From Candidatus Pelagibacter communis (lineage in GTDB: Bacteria; Pseudomonadota; Alphaproteobacteria; Pelagibacterales; Pelagibacteraceae): DNA of 64,000 nucleotides. The notes under the pieces are model-generated. The model was not told where the DNA came from. It saw only the letters and a list, made by a program, of their open reading frames with translations, and ran no database searches. The position numbers and the translations under genes were made by a program. Below are positions 17,631 through 26,527 of this stretch, one piece after another. The stretch lies in NCBI RefSeq assembly GCF_001179985.1, contig NZ_CVSI01000028.1, positions 1-64,000 on the forward strand, given 5' to 3'. Within the stretch, counting starts at the first letter, position 1. Every line of letters starts with the position of its first letter.

Positions 17631-18509
17631 TTATTTTAATAAAAATTTATACGTTAGTATTTTATAAGCAAGTTTTGCCACTAAAAAATTATACGAATTA
17701 AATCCTTTAATTGGTGCTAATTCATTTATATCCGCTCCTATTATATTAGCATTTTTAAAAATAGTTTTGATTAAACCTAATGTTTCATACCAAAACAAGC
17801 CTCCTGGCTCAGGAGTTCCAGTTGCTGGCATAATACTAGAGTCTAAACTATCTACGTCAAAAGTTAAATATACATTTTTATTTTTAATTAATTTTTTAAA
17901 ATTTTTTAAATTCCATTTTTTTTGATCTTTAGCCCAAAATACTTTGATTCTGCTAGTATTTTTTTTTAAAAAAAGTACTTCTTCTTTTGAGACATTTCTT
18001 ATGCCGATTGAAACTAAATTTACATTTTTAAAGTCCAAGCACCTTCTCATGGCTGAGGCATGTGAGTATTTTTGATTATTATAGCTATTTCTAAGATCTG
18101 CATGAGCATCAAATTGTAAAATTGTTACATTTTTATAATTTTTAACAAAAGGTTCAATACAGCCCGCTGTTATTGAATGTTCACCTCCTAAAGTGAGTGG
18201 AAATAAATTTTTTTCAATTGATTTTTGATTTAAAAATGAAACTTGTTTTAAGGCTTTATTAATATTTTTATTTATTTTAAATGGTTCGATAGTTTTTACG
18301 CCTATAAGTTTGAAAGGTTCACAATTAAACTCTTCATCGTAAAGTTCAACTTGGTGTGAAGCTTTTATAATTTCCTTGGGTCCATTTTTTGTACCTCCAC
18401 CATAACTAACTGTTTTTTCTAAACCAAATGGTATAATAATAGATTTTTGTTTAATATCGAATTTATTATCAATACCTAAAAATCCATTTTTATTTGAGAG
18501 ATATTTCAC
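17631..18509 (-). CDS. speB: Agmatinase / arginase-family ureohydrolase
   Basis: Mn-dependent hydrolase of guanidino compounds (agmatine to putrescine plus urea in SpeB). The 292-residue protein has all the metal motifs: GGEHSIT near residue 108, QFDAHADLRNSY near 131-142, and TFDVDSLDSSIMPATGTPEPGG near 216-237. It abuts the DHS-like gene, and with the decarboxylase upstream forms a polyamine operon. If the decarboxylase makes putrescine from ornithine, a separate agmatinase would be redundant, so the real substrate may be an aminated guanidine intermediate. Family assignment is firm; substrate is not. Confidence 0.87.
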   Translation of the reverse strand: MKYLSNKNGFLGIDNKFDIKQKSIIIPFGLEKTVSYGGGTKNGPKEIIKASHQVELYDEEFNCEPFKLIGVKTIEPFKINKNINKALKQVSFLNQKSIEKNLFPLTLGGEHSITAGCIEPFVKNYKNVTILQFDAHADLRNSYNNQKYSHASAMRRCLDFKNVNLVSIGIRNVSKEEVLFLKKNTSRIKVFWAKDQKKWNLKNFKKLIKNKNVYLTFDVDSLDSSIMPATGTPEPGGLFWYETLGLIKTIFKNANIIGADINELAPIKGFNSYNFLVAKLAYKILTYKFLLK

Positions 18510-19547
18510 TTATTCAAAAATTTTAGAGAAATTCTTTCTATCTCTCTTTTTCCACTCACCTTTATGATATGCATCGCTTGCAATTAAAGGTATAACACTG
18601 GTTGCTTCAGCAAAAACCATTTGTTCTTTGGAGGTATCAACTTTGCCCCAAGAACTAGCCTCTTTTAATGTTGAACTACTACATGCTCCATCTCTAGAGT
18701 CCGCAACTGTAATTTGAATTGCATACTTATGCATGTCCACATCTTTCCCCAATAGTTCTGCACAAATAACCGTATCCTGGATAAAATTTTTTGGAACTCC
18801 CCCACCAATCATCAATAAACCAGATCCTTTTGATTTTATCTTTATCTCAGTTAGTTCTCTAAATTCTCTAATTGAGTCTATAGTCATATGCTTTTTTGGA
18901 TTTTTTTCTTGATGCATTACTAACCCAAATCCGGCACTGGAGTCTGTGAATGCAGGACAGAATATGGGCACGTTGTAATCATATGACATTTCAATTAAAG
19001 AGCCTTTTTTCTTTGCATTTTTTTTTAAATATTTGCCAAGCTCATAGATAAATTCCCTTGATGTGTAGGGTCGTGGTTCTAGTGAGTCAGCAATTTCTGC
19101 AATTACTTTATCACAATGTTGTAGTTCCTTTTCATCAATATAAGTGTCATAAATTCTATCGATATAATTTTTTCTTAATTCAGTATCATCTTGAAACTGA
19201 GAGCCTTGATAATGTTTAAAACCTAAGGATTCAAAGAAATCCATGTCAATAATTGATGCTCCAGTTGCAACTATTGCATCGACCATATTATATTTGACTA
19301 AATCTCTATAAATATGCATACATCCAGCCGCAGATGTTGAACCTGCCAATGTCAAAAAAATAGTACAATCTTTTTCACTTATCATTTCATTATAGATTTT
19401 TGCAGCATTAGCTGTCTCTCGAGACACAAAAGACATTTTTTCCATTGAGGAAATTATAGGTCTTGCATCAAATTTTGTTATATCAATATGTTCAACTGGT
19501 TTACTTAAAAAATCTTTTTTACTGTTATGACCTAGGGTTTTTTTCAC
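18510..19547 (-). CDS. Deoxyhypusine-synthase-like enzyme (probable polyamine synthase)
   Basis: The 345-residue protein belongs to the NAD-dependent deoxyhypusine synthase family: LTLAGSTSAAGCMHIYRDLV, IVATGASIIDMDF, GGGVPKNFI, and the catalytic lysine in SSWGKV (Lys302). Eukaryotes and archaea use DHS to modify initiation factor 5A; bacteria have EF-P instead and no hypusine, and bacterial homologues are thought to make homospermidine or related polyamines by aminobutyl transfer. It lies between the PLP decarboxylase (6-bp gap) and the ureohydrolase (abutting), which strongly supports a polyamine role. Product identity is inference. Confidence 0.85.
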   Translation of the reverse strand: MKKTLGHNSKKDFLSKPVEHIDITKFDARPIISSMEKMSFVSRETANAAKIYNEMISEKDCTIFLTLAGSTSAAGCMHIYRDLVKYNMVDAIVATGASIIDMDFFESLGFKHYQGSQFQDDTELRKNYIDRIYDTYIDEKELQHCDKVIAEIADSLEPRPYTSREFIYELGKYLKKNAKKKGSLIEMSYDYNVPIFCPAFTDSSAGFGLVMHQEKNPKKHMTIDSIREFRELTEIKIKSKGSGLLMIGGGVPKNFIQDTVICAELLGKDVDMHKYAIQITVADSRDGACSSSTLKEASSWGKVDTSKEQMVFAEATSVIPLIASDAYHKGEWKKRDRKNFSKIFE

Positions 19548-19553
19548 AGGATT

Positions 19554-20732
19554 TTAAGCAACCAAATAACTTTTGCTTTTATCTTTATCATACATAGTCA
19601 TTACAGGTTCATCATCAACTTCATAAATTTTGTCGGAATAAAACCCGTTAAACTGTGTTCTAAATGTAAGACCATAAGCACCAAGTTGTCCTAGTTCTAT
19701 GTAATCATTTTCCTTTATATTGTTCGGAAGTATAAAAGGACCTTTCATATAATCCATGCTATCACACGTTGGACCATAAAAATCAAATGCTGTCATTTTT
19801 TTTGATATCATTCTACCATTTGTAATAAGTCTTGATGGATAAACTATATTTGGAACACCTCCATCAAATAAAGTTCCATAAGTGCCATCATTAATATAAA
19901 GCTTTTGTTTTTTTCTTAAATTTACTCTTACAATTGTTGAACCCGACTCTGCTACCAGTGCTCTACCAGGCTCGCATATAATTTCTGGCAATTTATCTAT
20001 TTTGAGAGTATTTAATGATTTTTTTATTTCCAGAAAGTAGCTACTCAAAGATTGAGGAATTAAGTCGGGATAAATAGTTGGAAATCCCCCACCTATATTT
20101 ATTACTTTTGGTATAATTTTTGTTTTCTTAATTAAATTTCCTATTTCAGTTATTCCTTTTGTATAAGAAATTGGGTGCATACATTGAGAACCAACATGAA
20201 AGCTTAGACCTAATTTTTTTGTATACTGGTTTGTAAGTCTGATTAGGCCTGAGGCCTCATTATTATTAACACCAAATTTTTTTGACAAATCAATTTCTGC
20301 GTGCTCATTTGAAACTGCAATTCTTACAAATAATTCTAAATCATTTGCGTGATTAGTAGTCTCTAGAATTTTGATTAGTTCGTCCTTTGTGTCCAGCGAG
20401 AATGCTTTTACCCCAAATTTGAAATATGCATCTCTTATATCTTCTCTACTTTTCACCGTATGCATATATGAGCAATCTAAAGAACTATCTATTTCTTTTA
20501 TGTCTTGTATTTCTTTAATAGATGCTACATCAAAGTTTTTTATACCGCTTTCAATTAATGTTTTAACAACTTCTTTGTTCGGATTGGTTTTAACTGCATA
20601 CAAAATTTTACCTGGGAAATTTTTTATAAAGTATTTTGAAGCTTTTTTTATTGATTTTTTTCTGATGCAGTACACTGGATCAGATGGTTTTAACTCAGTT
20701 ATTAGTTCATAAACCGATTTAAATTTTTTCAT
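19554..20732 (-). CDS. PLP-dependent ornithine/lysine-type decarboxylase (alanine racemase fold)
   Basis: Removes the carboxyl group of a basic amino acid to give a diamine, most likely putrescine from ornithine. The 392-residue protein has the PLP lysine in LYAVKTN (Lys48), FHVGSQC, INIGGGFP, CEPGRALVAESG for PLP phosphate, and the catalytic Cys motif GPTCDSMDY, all typical of the eukaryote-like ornithine decarboxylase group rather than diaminopimelate or long arginine decarboxylases. A strong ribosome-binding site (AAGGAG) lies 7 nt before the ATG. First gene of the polyamine operon, behind a leader with a hairpin and T-tract. Ornithine versus lysine preference cannot be read by eye. Confidence 0.86.
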   Translation of the reverse strand: MKKFKSVYELITELKPSDPVYCIRKKSIKKASKYFIKNFPGKILYAVKTNPNKEVVKTLIESGIKNFDVASIKEIQDIKEIDSSLDCSYMHTVKSREDIRDAYFKFGVKAFSLDTKDELIKILETTNHANDLELFVRIAVSNEHAEIDLSKKFGVNNNEASGLIRLTNQYTKKLGLSFHVGSQCMHPISYTKGITEIGNLIKKTKIIPKVINIGGGFPTIYPDLIPQSLSSYFLEIKKSLNTLKIDKLPEIICEPGRALVAESGSTIVRVNLRKKQKLYINDGTYGTLFDGGVPNIVYPSRLITNGRMISKKMTAFDFYGPTCDSMDYMKGPFILPNNIKENDYIELGQLGAYGLTFRTQFNGFYSDKIYEVDDEPVMTMYDKDKSKSYLVA

Positions 20733-20758
20733 TTTTAGCTCCTTAAAAAAAATTTAAC

Positions 20759-20785
20759 AAAAAAAAACTGCATAACTTATATGCA
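20759..20785 (-). terminator. Attenuator-like hairpin in the leader of the decarboxylase operon
   Basis: In the minus-strand leader, TGCATA (20780-20785) and TATGCA (20769-20774) form a 6-bp hairpin with loop TAAGT, followed almost at once by nine T (20759-20767), the layout of a weak intrinsic terminator. An upstream ACTTA (20793-20797) can pair either with TAAGT farther upstream (20806-20810) or with the hairpin loop TAAGT, so two folds are possible. The stem is short and AT-rich; attenuation is a hypothesis. Confidence 0.35.
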
Positions 20786-20900
20786 ATTTTCGTAAGTCGT
20801 TTTTTACTTATATAGTGGGCTCTGTAAAGAAAATTATGAAGTTTTTTTGGTTTTTTTAGACTATTGAAATTTTAGGATTTATGACCATATGTATTTCTAA

Positions 20901-21461
20901 ATGGAGACAGAAAAGCTAAAAAATATTAACGAATTTGAAGATAAAACTCTTCTAATTGTAGATGACGATAATCCCTTTAGAGAAAGGCTTGCAAGAGCTA
21001 TGGAAAAGAAGGGCTTTAAGGTTTCACAAGCTGAAGGTGTAAAAAAAGGTCTAGACGCTGTAAAAAATAATAATCCAGCTTTTGCTGTAGTAGACTTAAG
21101 ACTAGGTGATGGTAACGGTCTTGAGGTTGTAAAAGAGATACAAAATTCAAATTCAAACAGCAGAGTAGTAATGTTAACAGGGTATGGAAACATCCCAACA
21201 GCTGTTGCAGCAATCAAACAAGGTGCAATAGATTATTTGGCAAAACCAGCTGATGCAGATGATGTTGAAAAGGCTCTTTTAGCTAATCCAAATAAAAAAG
21301 CAGATCCACCTGAAAATCCAATGTCAGCTGATCGAGTAAAATGGGAACATATTCACAGAGTATTCGAACTTTGCAATAGAAATGTTTCTGAGACAGCTAG
21401 AAGATTAAAGATGCATCGAAGGACTCTTCAAAGAATTTTATCTAAAAGATCCCCTAGATAG
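20901..21461 (+). CDS. regA: RegA/PrrA/ActR-type response regulator
   Basis: Global redox-responsive transcription regulator of alphaproteobacteria, controlling respiration and carbon or nitrogen pathways. The 186-residue protein has a receiver domain (LLIVDDDNPFRERLARAMEKKG, phospho-acceptor Asp in AVVDLRLGDGNG, Lys in YLAKPAD), a proline-containing linker, and a C-terminal Fis-type helix-turn-helix (NVSETARRLKMHRRTLQRIL), the most conserved part of RegA. No RegB kinase is beside it. Divergent from the polyamine operon; its 3' end overlaps the convergent bioY by 8 bp. Confidence 0.93.
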   Translation: METEKLKNINEFEDKTLLIVDDDNPFRERLARAMEKKGFKVSQAEGVKKGLDAVKNNNPAFAVVDLRLGDGNGLEVVKEIQNSNSNSRVVMLTGYGNIPTAVAAIKQGAIDYLAKPADADDVEKALLANPNKKADPPENPMSADRVKWEHIHRVFELCNRNVSETARRLKMHRRTLQRILSKRSPR

Positions 21462-22005
21462 ATTTTCTAAACTCTACAAGTTTTGAAGCAAGAAAAGTTA
21501 AAATCAGAATCTTGAATAACTCTGCTAATAAAAAAGGCTTTGCACCAAGCTCAAAAATGGGTTTATCCCATCCAATTAGACTTCCTAACCATATTAATCC
21601 CAAAATATAAATAGTTGAAACTGATATAAGAATTTTAAAAAAATTTTGTATTATATTTTTTCCAAAGTTAAAATAACCTGTCAAAAAAACTGCACTCAAA
21701 AATCCAATTAGATAACCCATAGTTGGTCCTGTAAAGTAAACTAAACCAACTCCTTTTTCGGGAGAATTAGAGAAAACTGGTAATCCTAAAATTCCTTCAA
21801 ATAAATAAACAGTTATTATTGATAAACCAATTTTGTAACCAAATGCTATGCCTAAAAACAAAACTACAAATGTTTGCATTGTCATTGGTACAGGATAAAA
21901 AGGAATTTTTATTTTTGCAGATATTGTTAAAATTAAACTTCCCAAGATTATTATAAAAAAATTTTTTAAAATTTTTTGATTCTGATTTGACCGAACGCTA
22001 TCCAT
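21454..22005 (-). CDS. bioY: Biotin transporter BioY
   Basis: Substrate-binding membrane component of biotin uptake (S component of ECF transporters, or a solitary transporter). The 183-residue protein has about six hydrophobic helices and BioY motifs: IKIPFYPVPMTMQTFVVLF near residues 27-45 and GPTMGYLIGFL near 94-104. No bioM/bioN energising components occur here; the ABC ATPase upstream is of another family. A solitary BioY fits a cell that takes up biotin as a vitamin. Confidence 0.93.
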   Translation of the reverse strand: MDSVRSNQNQKILKNFFIIILGSLILTISAKIKIPFYPVPMTMQTFVVLFLGIAFGYKIGLSIITVYLFEGILGLPVFSNSPEKGVGLVYFTGPTMGYLIGFLSAVFLTGYFNFGKNIIQNFFKILISVSTIYILGLIWLGSLIGWDKPIFELGAKPFLLAELFKILILTFLASKLVEFRKSI

Positions 22006-22037
22006 TCAATTATTATATATTTTTGTTAAAGATTTAT

Positions 22038-22955
22038 CTAGTTTTTTATCAATTTTATAAATACATCTTCAAGGTCTGGATCCCTTGATTGTACATCGAA
22101 AATATCAATCTTTTGGCTTTTGATAACATCAATTATTTCTTGTATATTAATAATATTCTTTTCGTAGGATACGACTAGCTCTTTTTCATTATTTTTTATT
22201 ATCTTTAATTTTTTTTTTAAGGTATCAATTAATTCTACTTGTTTATTTAATGAGAATTTGACTATTTTTGTTTGTATTTTATTTAACATATTTTCAGTAG
22301 TTTCCAGTGCAATCAAATTTCCACGATTAATAATACCAATTCGGTCACACATTTCTTCTGCTTCAGATAAATAATGAGTGGTAAGTATAATTGTTACACC
22401 TATGTCTTTTAAAGATTTTACGTTATCTAATAATTTCTTTCGTAACTCTACATCAACTCCAGCAGTAGGTTCATCTAAAATTACAATTGGTGGTTTATGT
22501 ACTAATGCTTTTGCAATTAAAAGTCTCCTCTGCATACCACCTGATAAATTTCTTGTGTAGCTATTAGCTTTTTCATTAAGAGAGACTAGATCTAATATAG
22601 TATCAGTAATTCTATCTTTTTTTTTTACACCATAAAGACCAGCCTGAAGTTCCAATAATTTTCTTGGTGTAAAAAAAGGATCAACATTTATCTCTTGAGG
22701 GACTATCCCTAGTGAAGCTCTAACTTGTCTAGGGTTTTTGTCCATGTTGAATCCCCAAACATCTACATCTCCAGAAGTTTTAGTAGTTAGTCCTGCAAGG
22801 ATATTTATAAGAGTACTTTTCCCCGCACCATTTGGACCCAATAAGCCGAAAATTTCTCCTTCTTTCACCTCTAAGTTTAAATTTCTAAGAGCATGAATTT
22901 TTTTGTTGTAGGTTTTGTTTAGATTTTTGACAGAAAGTACAATTTTATTATTCAT
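22038..22955 (-). CDS. ABC transporter ATP-binding protein (ABC-2 / NodI-DrrA type)
   Basis: A 305-residue ATPase with Walker A GPNGAGKST near residue 39, signature LSGGMQRRL near 138, Walker B IVILDEPTAGVD near 157, and the switch His in LTTHYLSEAEEMCDR. The C-terminal 80 residues form the regulatory extension seen in exporter ATPases that pair with ABC-2 permeases, for drugs, lipids or polysaccharides. No permease gene lies next to it: bioY is downstream and polA divergent. Its partner is presumably encoded elsewhere. Substrate unknown. Confidence 0.87.
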   Translation of the reverse strand: MNNKIVLSVKNLNKTYNKKIHALRNLNLEVKEGEIFGLLGPNGAGKSTLINILAGLTTKTSGDVDVWGFNMDKNPRQVRASLGIVPQEINVDPFFTPRKLLELQAGLYGVKKKDRITDTILDLVSLNEKANSYTRNLSGGMQRRLLIAKALVHKPPIVILDEPTAGVDVELRKKLLDNVKSLKDIGVTIILTTHYLSEAEEMCDRIGIINRGNLIALETTENMLNKIQTKIVKFSLNKQVELIDTLKKKLKIIKNNEKELVVSYEKNIINIQEIIDVIKSQKIDIFDVQSRDPDLEDVFIKLIKN

Positions 22956-23005
22956 TTAGATTTATAGACTTATAACATTAAGATAAATTAAAATAAAATT
23001 TATTA

Positions 23006-25780
23006 ATGAGCAAAGCATCCAAAAAAGATAATTACTACTTAATCGATGGATCTGGATATATTTTCAGAGCTTACTATGCATTACCACCTTTATCTAGAAA
23101 ATCTGATGGGCTACCAACAGGAGCTGTAGCTGGATTTTGCAACATGCTATTCAAATTATTAGAAGATGCAAAATCCTCTGATAATGAGTCTAAACCTACT
23201 CATTTTGCTGTCATATTTGATTCTGCTAGAAAAAATTTTAGAAATGAGATTTATTCTGAGTATAAAGCAAATAGATCAGATGCACCCGATGATTTGATTC
23301 CACAATTTGACTACATTAGAAAATCTGTAGAGGCTTTTAATTTACCATCTATAGAACTCATTAATTATGAAGCAGATGACTTAATAGCAACTTACAGTGA
23401 ACAAATAATAAAAAAGGGGGGAGATGTTACAATTGTATCTTCTGATAAAGATTTAATGCAGCTATATAAAAAAAATATAAGAATTTATGACCCAATGAAA
23501 AATAAGTTCATTAACGAAGAAGATATTCAAAAAAAATTTGGTGTAAAAGCAGAAAAAATAATAGATGTTCAATCTTTAGCAGGAGATAGCAGTGATAATG
23601 TACCTGGTGTACCTGGTATAGGAATTAAAACTGCTGCAGAATTAATAAATGAGTATGGAACCTTAGAAAATCTTCTGACAAATTCTAAAAACATTAAGCA
23701 AAACAAAAGAAGAGAAACACTTATAGAAAATAAACAAAAAGCAATGATTAGTAAAAAGCTAGTTACTTTAAAAAAAGATGTACCTGTCAAAGTTCCGTAC
23801 AGTGATTTTGTTCTAAAACAGATTGATAAAAAAAAATTGTATAATTTTTTAAGGGATATGGAATTTAATAGGTTGTTGAGTTCAGCAATATCGACTTATG
23901 GCGAAGTTGATTTTAAAGAAAATAGAAAAGAATTTTCCCAATCTAAGCCAGAAAGTAAAATTGATAAAAAAAAGTATATATTAGTAAAAAATGAAAATGA
24001 ACTCAGTGAATTAATATCTAAAATTGAACGAGAAAGTGAAATATCTATTGATACAGAGACAAGCTCTCTTGATCCACACCAAGCAGAACTAATTGGTATA
24101 TCTATTTCACCAAAAATTGGTGAGGCTTATTACATACCTTTAAACCATAAAAATTTTAAGAATTTAATGGAAAAAAATGTATTAAAAAAATTGCAGAATA
24201 TCCTAGAAGACAAAAGTATTAAAAAGATTGGTCAAAATATCAAATTTGATTATATCATATTTTATCATAGAGGTATTGATTTAGAACCATTAGAAGACAC
24301 AATGTTGATGTCTTATGTGTTAGATGCTGGAAAAAATAGGCACAATATGGATACTTTATCAGAAATTCATTTAGGTCATAAAACAATTTCATACAAAGAT
24401 CTTGTAGGAAGTGGAAAAAAACAAATAAATTTTAGTGAAGTTAAAATTGAAGTTGCAAAGGACTACGCTGCTGAAGATGCAGATATTACTTTCAGACTTT
24501 ATAAGAAATTTTTAATTAATCTCAAAAATGAAAAATTAATGAATATCTACGAGACTTTTGAAAAACCATTAATTAAAATTTTAGCACATATGGAAATGAA
24601 TGGAATCAAACTCGACAAAAAATTTTTAAATAAATTATCTGAAAATTTTCAAAAAAAAATCTCCAATTTAGAAAAAAAAATTTTTAAAATATCAAAAAAA
24701 GAATTTAAAATTGGATCAACCAAGCAACTTGGAGAAATATTATATAATGATTTGAAAATATCTGCTCTAAAAAAAACGAAGAAAGGTAGTTTTGCTACTG
24801 GTGCTAGCGTATTAGAAGATCTCGCTTACAAAGGCCATGAGTTACCACAACTTGTTTTAGAGTGGAGACAGCTTACAAAATTAAAAAATACTTATTCAGA
24901 CTCTTTACCAGAATTCCTTAATCCTAACACAAGTAGAGTGCATACTAGTTTTTTATTAGCCGCTACAACGACAGGTAGATTAGCATCAAGTGATCCCAAT
25001 TTACAAAATATTCCGATTAAATCTAATGATGGAAAAGAAATTAGAAAAGCATTTATTTCAAATAAAGGATGCAACCTTTTATCTGCAGACTATAATCAAA
25101 TCGAGATGAGAATATTGGCTGATCTTGCAGATGTTAAAGAACTTAAAAAAGCTTTTAATAATAAAGAGGACATACATTCATTAACAGCAAGCCAGGTTTT
25201 TAATGTAAAAATAAAAGATGTCACATCTGAGCTGAGGCGTAAAGCGAAAGCAATAAATTTTGGAATAATTTATGGTATTTCTCAGTATGGTCTTGCAAAA
25301 CAAATCTCTGTGACAACAAGTGAAGCTGATGAATTTCTTAAATCTTACTTTAAAAAATTTCCTGAGATTAAAGATTATATGTCAACCACTATAAATTTTT
25401 GTAGAAAAAGTGGATATGTTAATAATATCTTTGGAAGAAGAACCAATATAACAGGAATTAACGATAAAAATTTTAATGTTAGAAATTTTCAAGAAAGAGC
25501 CGCTATAAATGCACCAATCCAAGGATCAGCATCTGAGCTAATGAGAATGGCAATGATCAATATTTACGAAAAAATTAAAGTTAAAAAAATAAAAGACTGT
25601 AAGTTACTTTTACAAATTCATGATGAGTTAATTTTTGAGGTTAAAAAAGACAATATAGAAAATATAAAAAAATTAGTAGAGAATGGAATGAAAAGTGTTC
25701 AAAAAAGTGATTTGCATTCATTTTCAATTCCAATACTTGTAGATGTTAATATTGGTGAAAATTGGGGCTTGTTACAATAA
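23006..25780 (+). CDS. polA: DNA polymerase I
   Basis: Repair and Okazaki-fragment-processing polymerase. The 924-residue protein has all three domains: 5'-3' exonuclease (residues 1-290; SSDKDLMQL, GDSSDNVPGVPGIGIKTA), 3'-5' proofreading exonuclease (about 325-510) with intact acidic residues in DTETSSLDP, NIKFDYIIF and YAAEDADIT, and polymerase (about 530-924) with motif A ADYNQIEMR, motif B RRKAKAINFGIIYG and motif C QIHDELIFE. Nothing is truncated, unlike lineages whose PolA lacks proofreading. Confidence 0.98.
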   Translation: MSKASKKDNYYLIDGSGYIFRAYYALPPLSRKSDGLPTGAVAGFCNMLFKLLEDAKSSDNESKPTHFAVIFDSARKNFRNEIYSEYKANRSDAPDDLIPQFDYIRKSVEAFNLPSIELINYEADDLIATYSEQIIKKGGDVTIVSSDKDLMQLYKKNIRIYDPMKNKFINEEDIQKKFGVKAEKIIDVQSLAGDSSDNVPGVPGIGIKTAAELINEYGTLENLLTNSKNIKQNKRRETLIENKQKAMISKKLVTLKKDVPVKVPYSDFVLKQIDKKKLYNFLRDMEFNRLLSSAISTYGEVDFKENRKEFSQSKPESKIDKKKYILVKNENELSELISKIERESEISIDTETSSLDPHQAELIGISISPKIGEAYYIPLNHKNFKNLMEKNVLKKLQNILEDKSIKKIGQNIKFDYIIFYHRGIDLEPLEDTMLMSYVLDAGKNRHNMDTLSEIHLGHKTISYKDLVGSGKKQINFSEVKIEVAKDYAAEDADITFRLYKKFLINLKNEKLMNIYETFEKPLIKILAHMEMNGIKLDKKFLNKLSENFQKKISNLEKKIFKISKKEFKIGSTKQLGEILYNDLKISALKKTKKGSFATGASVLEDLAYKGHELPQLVLEWRQLTKLKNTYSDSLPEFLNPNTSRVHTSFLLAATTTGRLASSDPNLQNIPIKSNDGKEIRKAFISNKGCNLLSADYNQIEMRILADLADVKELKKAFNNKEDIHSLTASQVFNVKIKDVTSELRRKAKAINFGIIYGISQYGLAKQISVTTSEADEFLKSYFKKFPEIKDYMSTTINFCRKSGYVNNIFGRRTNITGINDKNFNVRNFQERAAINAPIQGSASELMRMAMINIYEKIKVKKIKDCKLLLQIHDELIFEVKKDNIENIKKLVENGMKSVQKSDLHSFSIPILVDVNIGENWGLLQ

Positions 25781-25828
25781 GATAAACTATTGCCCAAATT
25801 ATAACAATTTAGTATTTTTAATTACTGC

Positions 25829-26527
25829 ATGACTCAAACAATTGCATTAGTAGATGATGATAGAAATATTCTAACCAGCATCAGTATAGCTTTAGAAAAA
25901 GAAGGATTTAAAGTTCAAACATATTTGGACGGAGAAAGTGCACTGATTGGTCTATCCAGAACACCTCCAGATCTAGCTATAATTGATATTAAAATGCCAA
26001 AAATGGATGGAGAAGAATTACTTAAAAAATTAAGAAAAAAAACTTCTCTACCAGTTATTTTTTTAACTTCCAAAGATGAGGAAGTAGATGAGCTATTAGG
26101 ACTAAAACTTGGTGCAGATGATTTTGTGAAAAAATCTGGAGGTTTTTCTATAAAAGTTTTAATTGAAAGAATTCGTGTTCAGTTAAGAAAAAAGAATGTT
26201 AATATTGAGGACACAAAAAATATTATTAATCACGGAAAACTTAAACTTGATCCATCCCAATTAGAATGCGAATGGGGCGGCAAACAACTACCAGATAAAT
26301 TAACAACTACTGAATTTTTAATAGTTCAAGAATTAGCAAAAAGACCAGGAATAATAAAAGAAAGAGCGCAATTGATGGATATTGCTTATAGAGAGGATAC
26401 AGATATAGAAGATAGAACGATTGATAGCCATGTGAAAAGAATTAGGAAAAAATTTAAAAAAGTCGATGAAAATTTCTCAGCTATCGAAACTAGATATGGC
26501 AGTGGTTACAGATGGAATGTTAGCTAA
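25829..26527 (+). CDS. chvI: ChvI-type response regulator (OmpR family)
   Basis: DNA-binding regulator of the alphaproteobacterial ChvG-ChvI envelope/acid stress system. The 232-residue protein has a receiver domain ([22 protein letters not shown], phospho-acceptor Asp in [15 protein letters not shown], Lys in DDFVKKSGG) and a C-terminal OmpR-type winged helix ([37 protein letters not shown]). The stop overlaps the kinase start by one base. Pairing with a HAMP histidine kinase supports the ChvI assignment. Confidence 0.9.
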   Translation: MTQTIALVDDDRNILTSISIALEKEGFKVQTYLDGESALIGLSRTPPDLAIIDIKMPKMDGEELLKKLRKKTSLPVIFLTSKDEEVDELLGLKLGADDFVKKSGGFSIKVLIERIRVQLRKKNVNIEDTKNIINHGKLKLDPSQLECEWGGKQLPDKLTTTEFLIVQELAKRPGIIKERAQLMDIAYREDTDIEDRTIDSHVKRIRKKFKKVDENFSAIETRYGSGYRWNVS

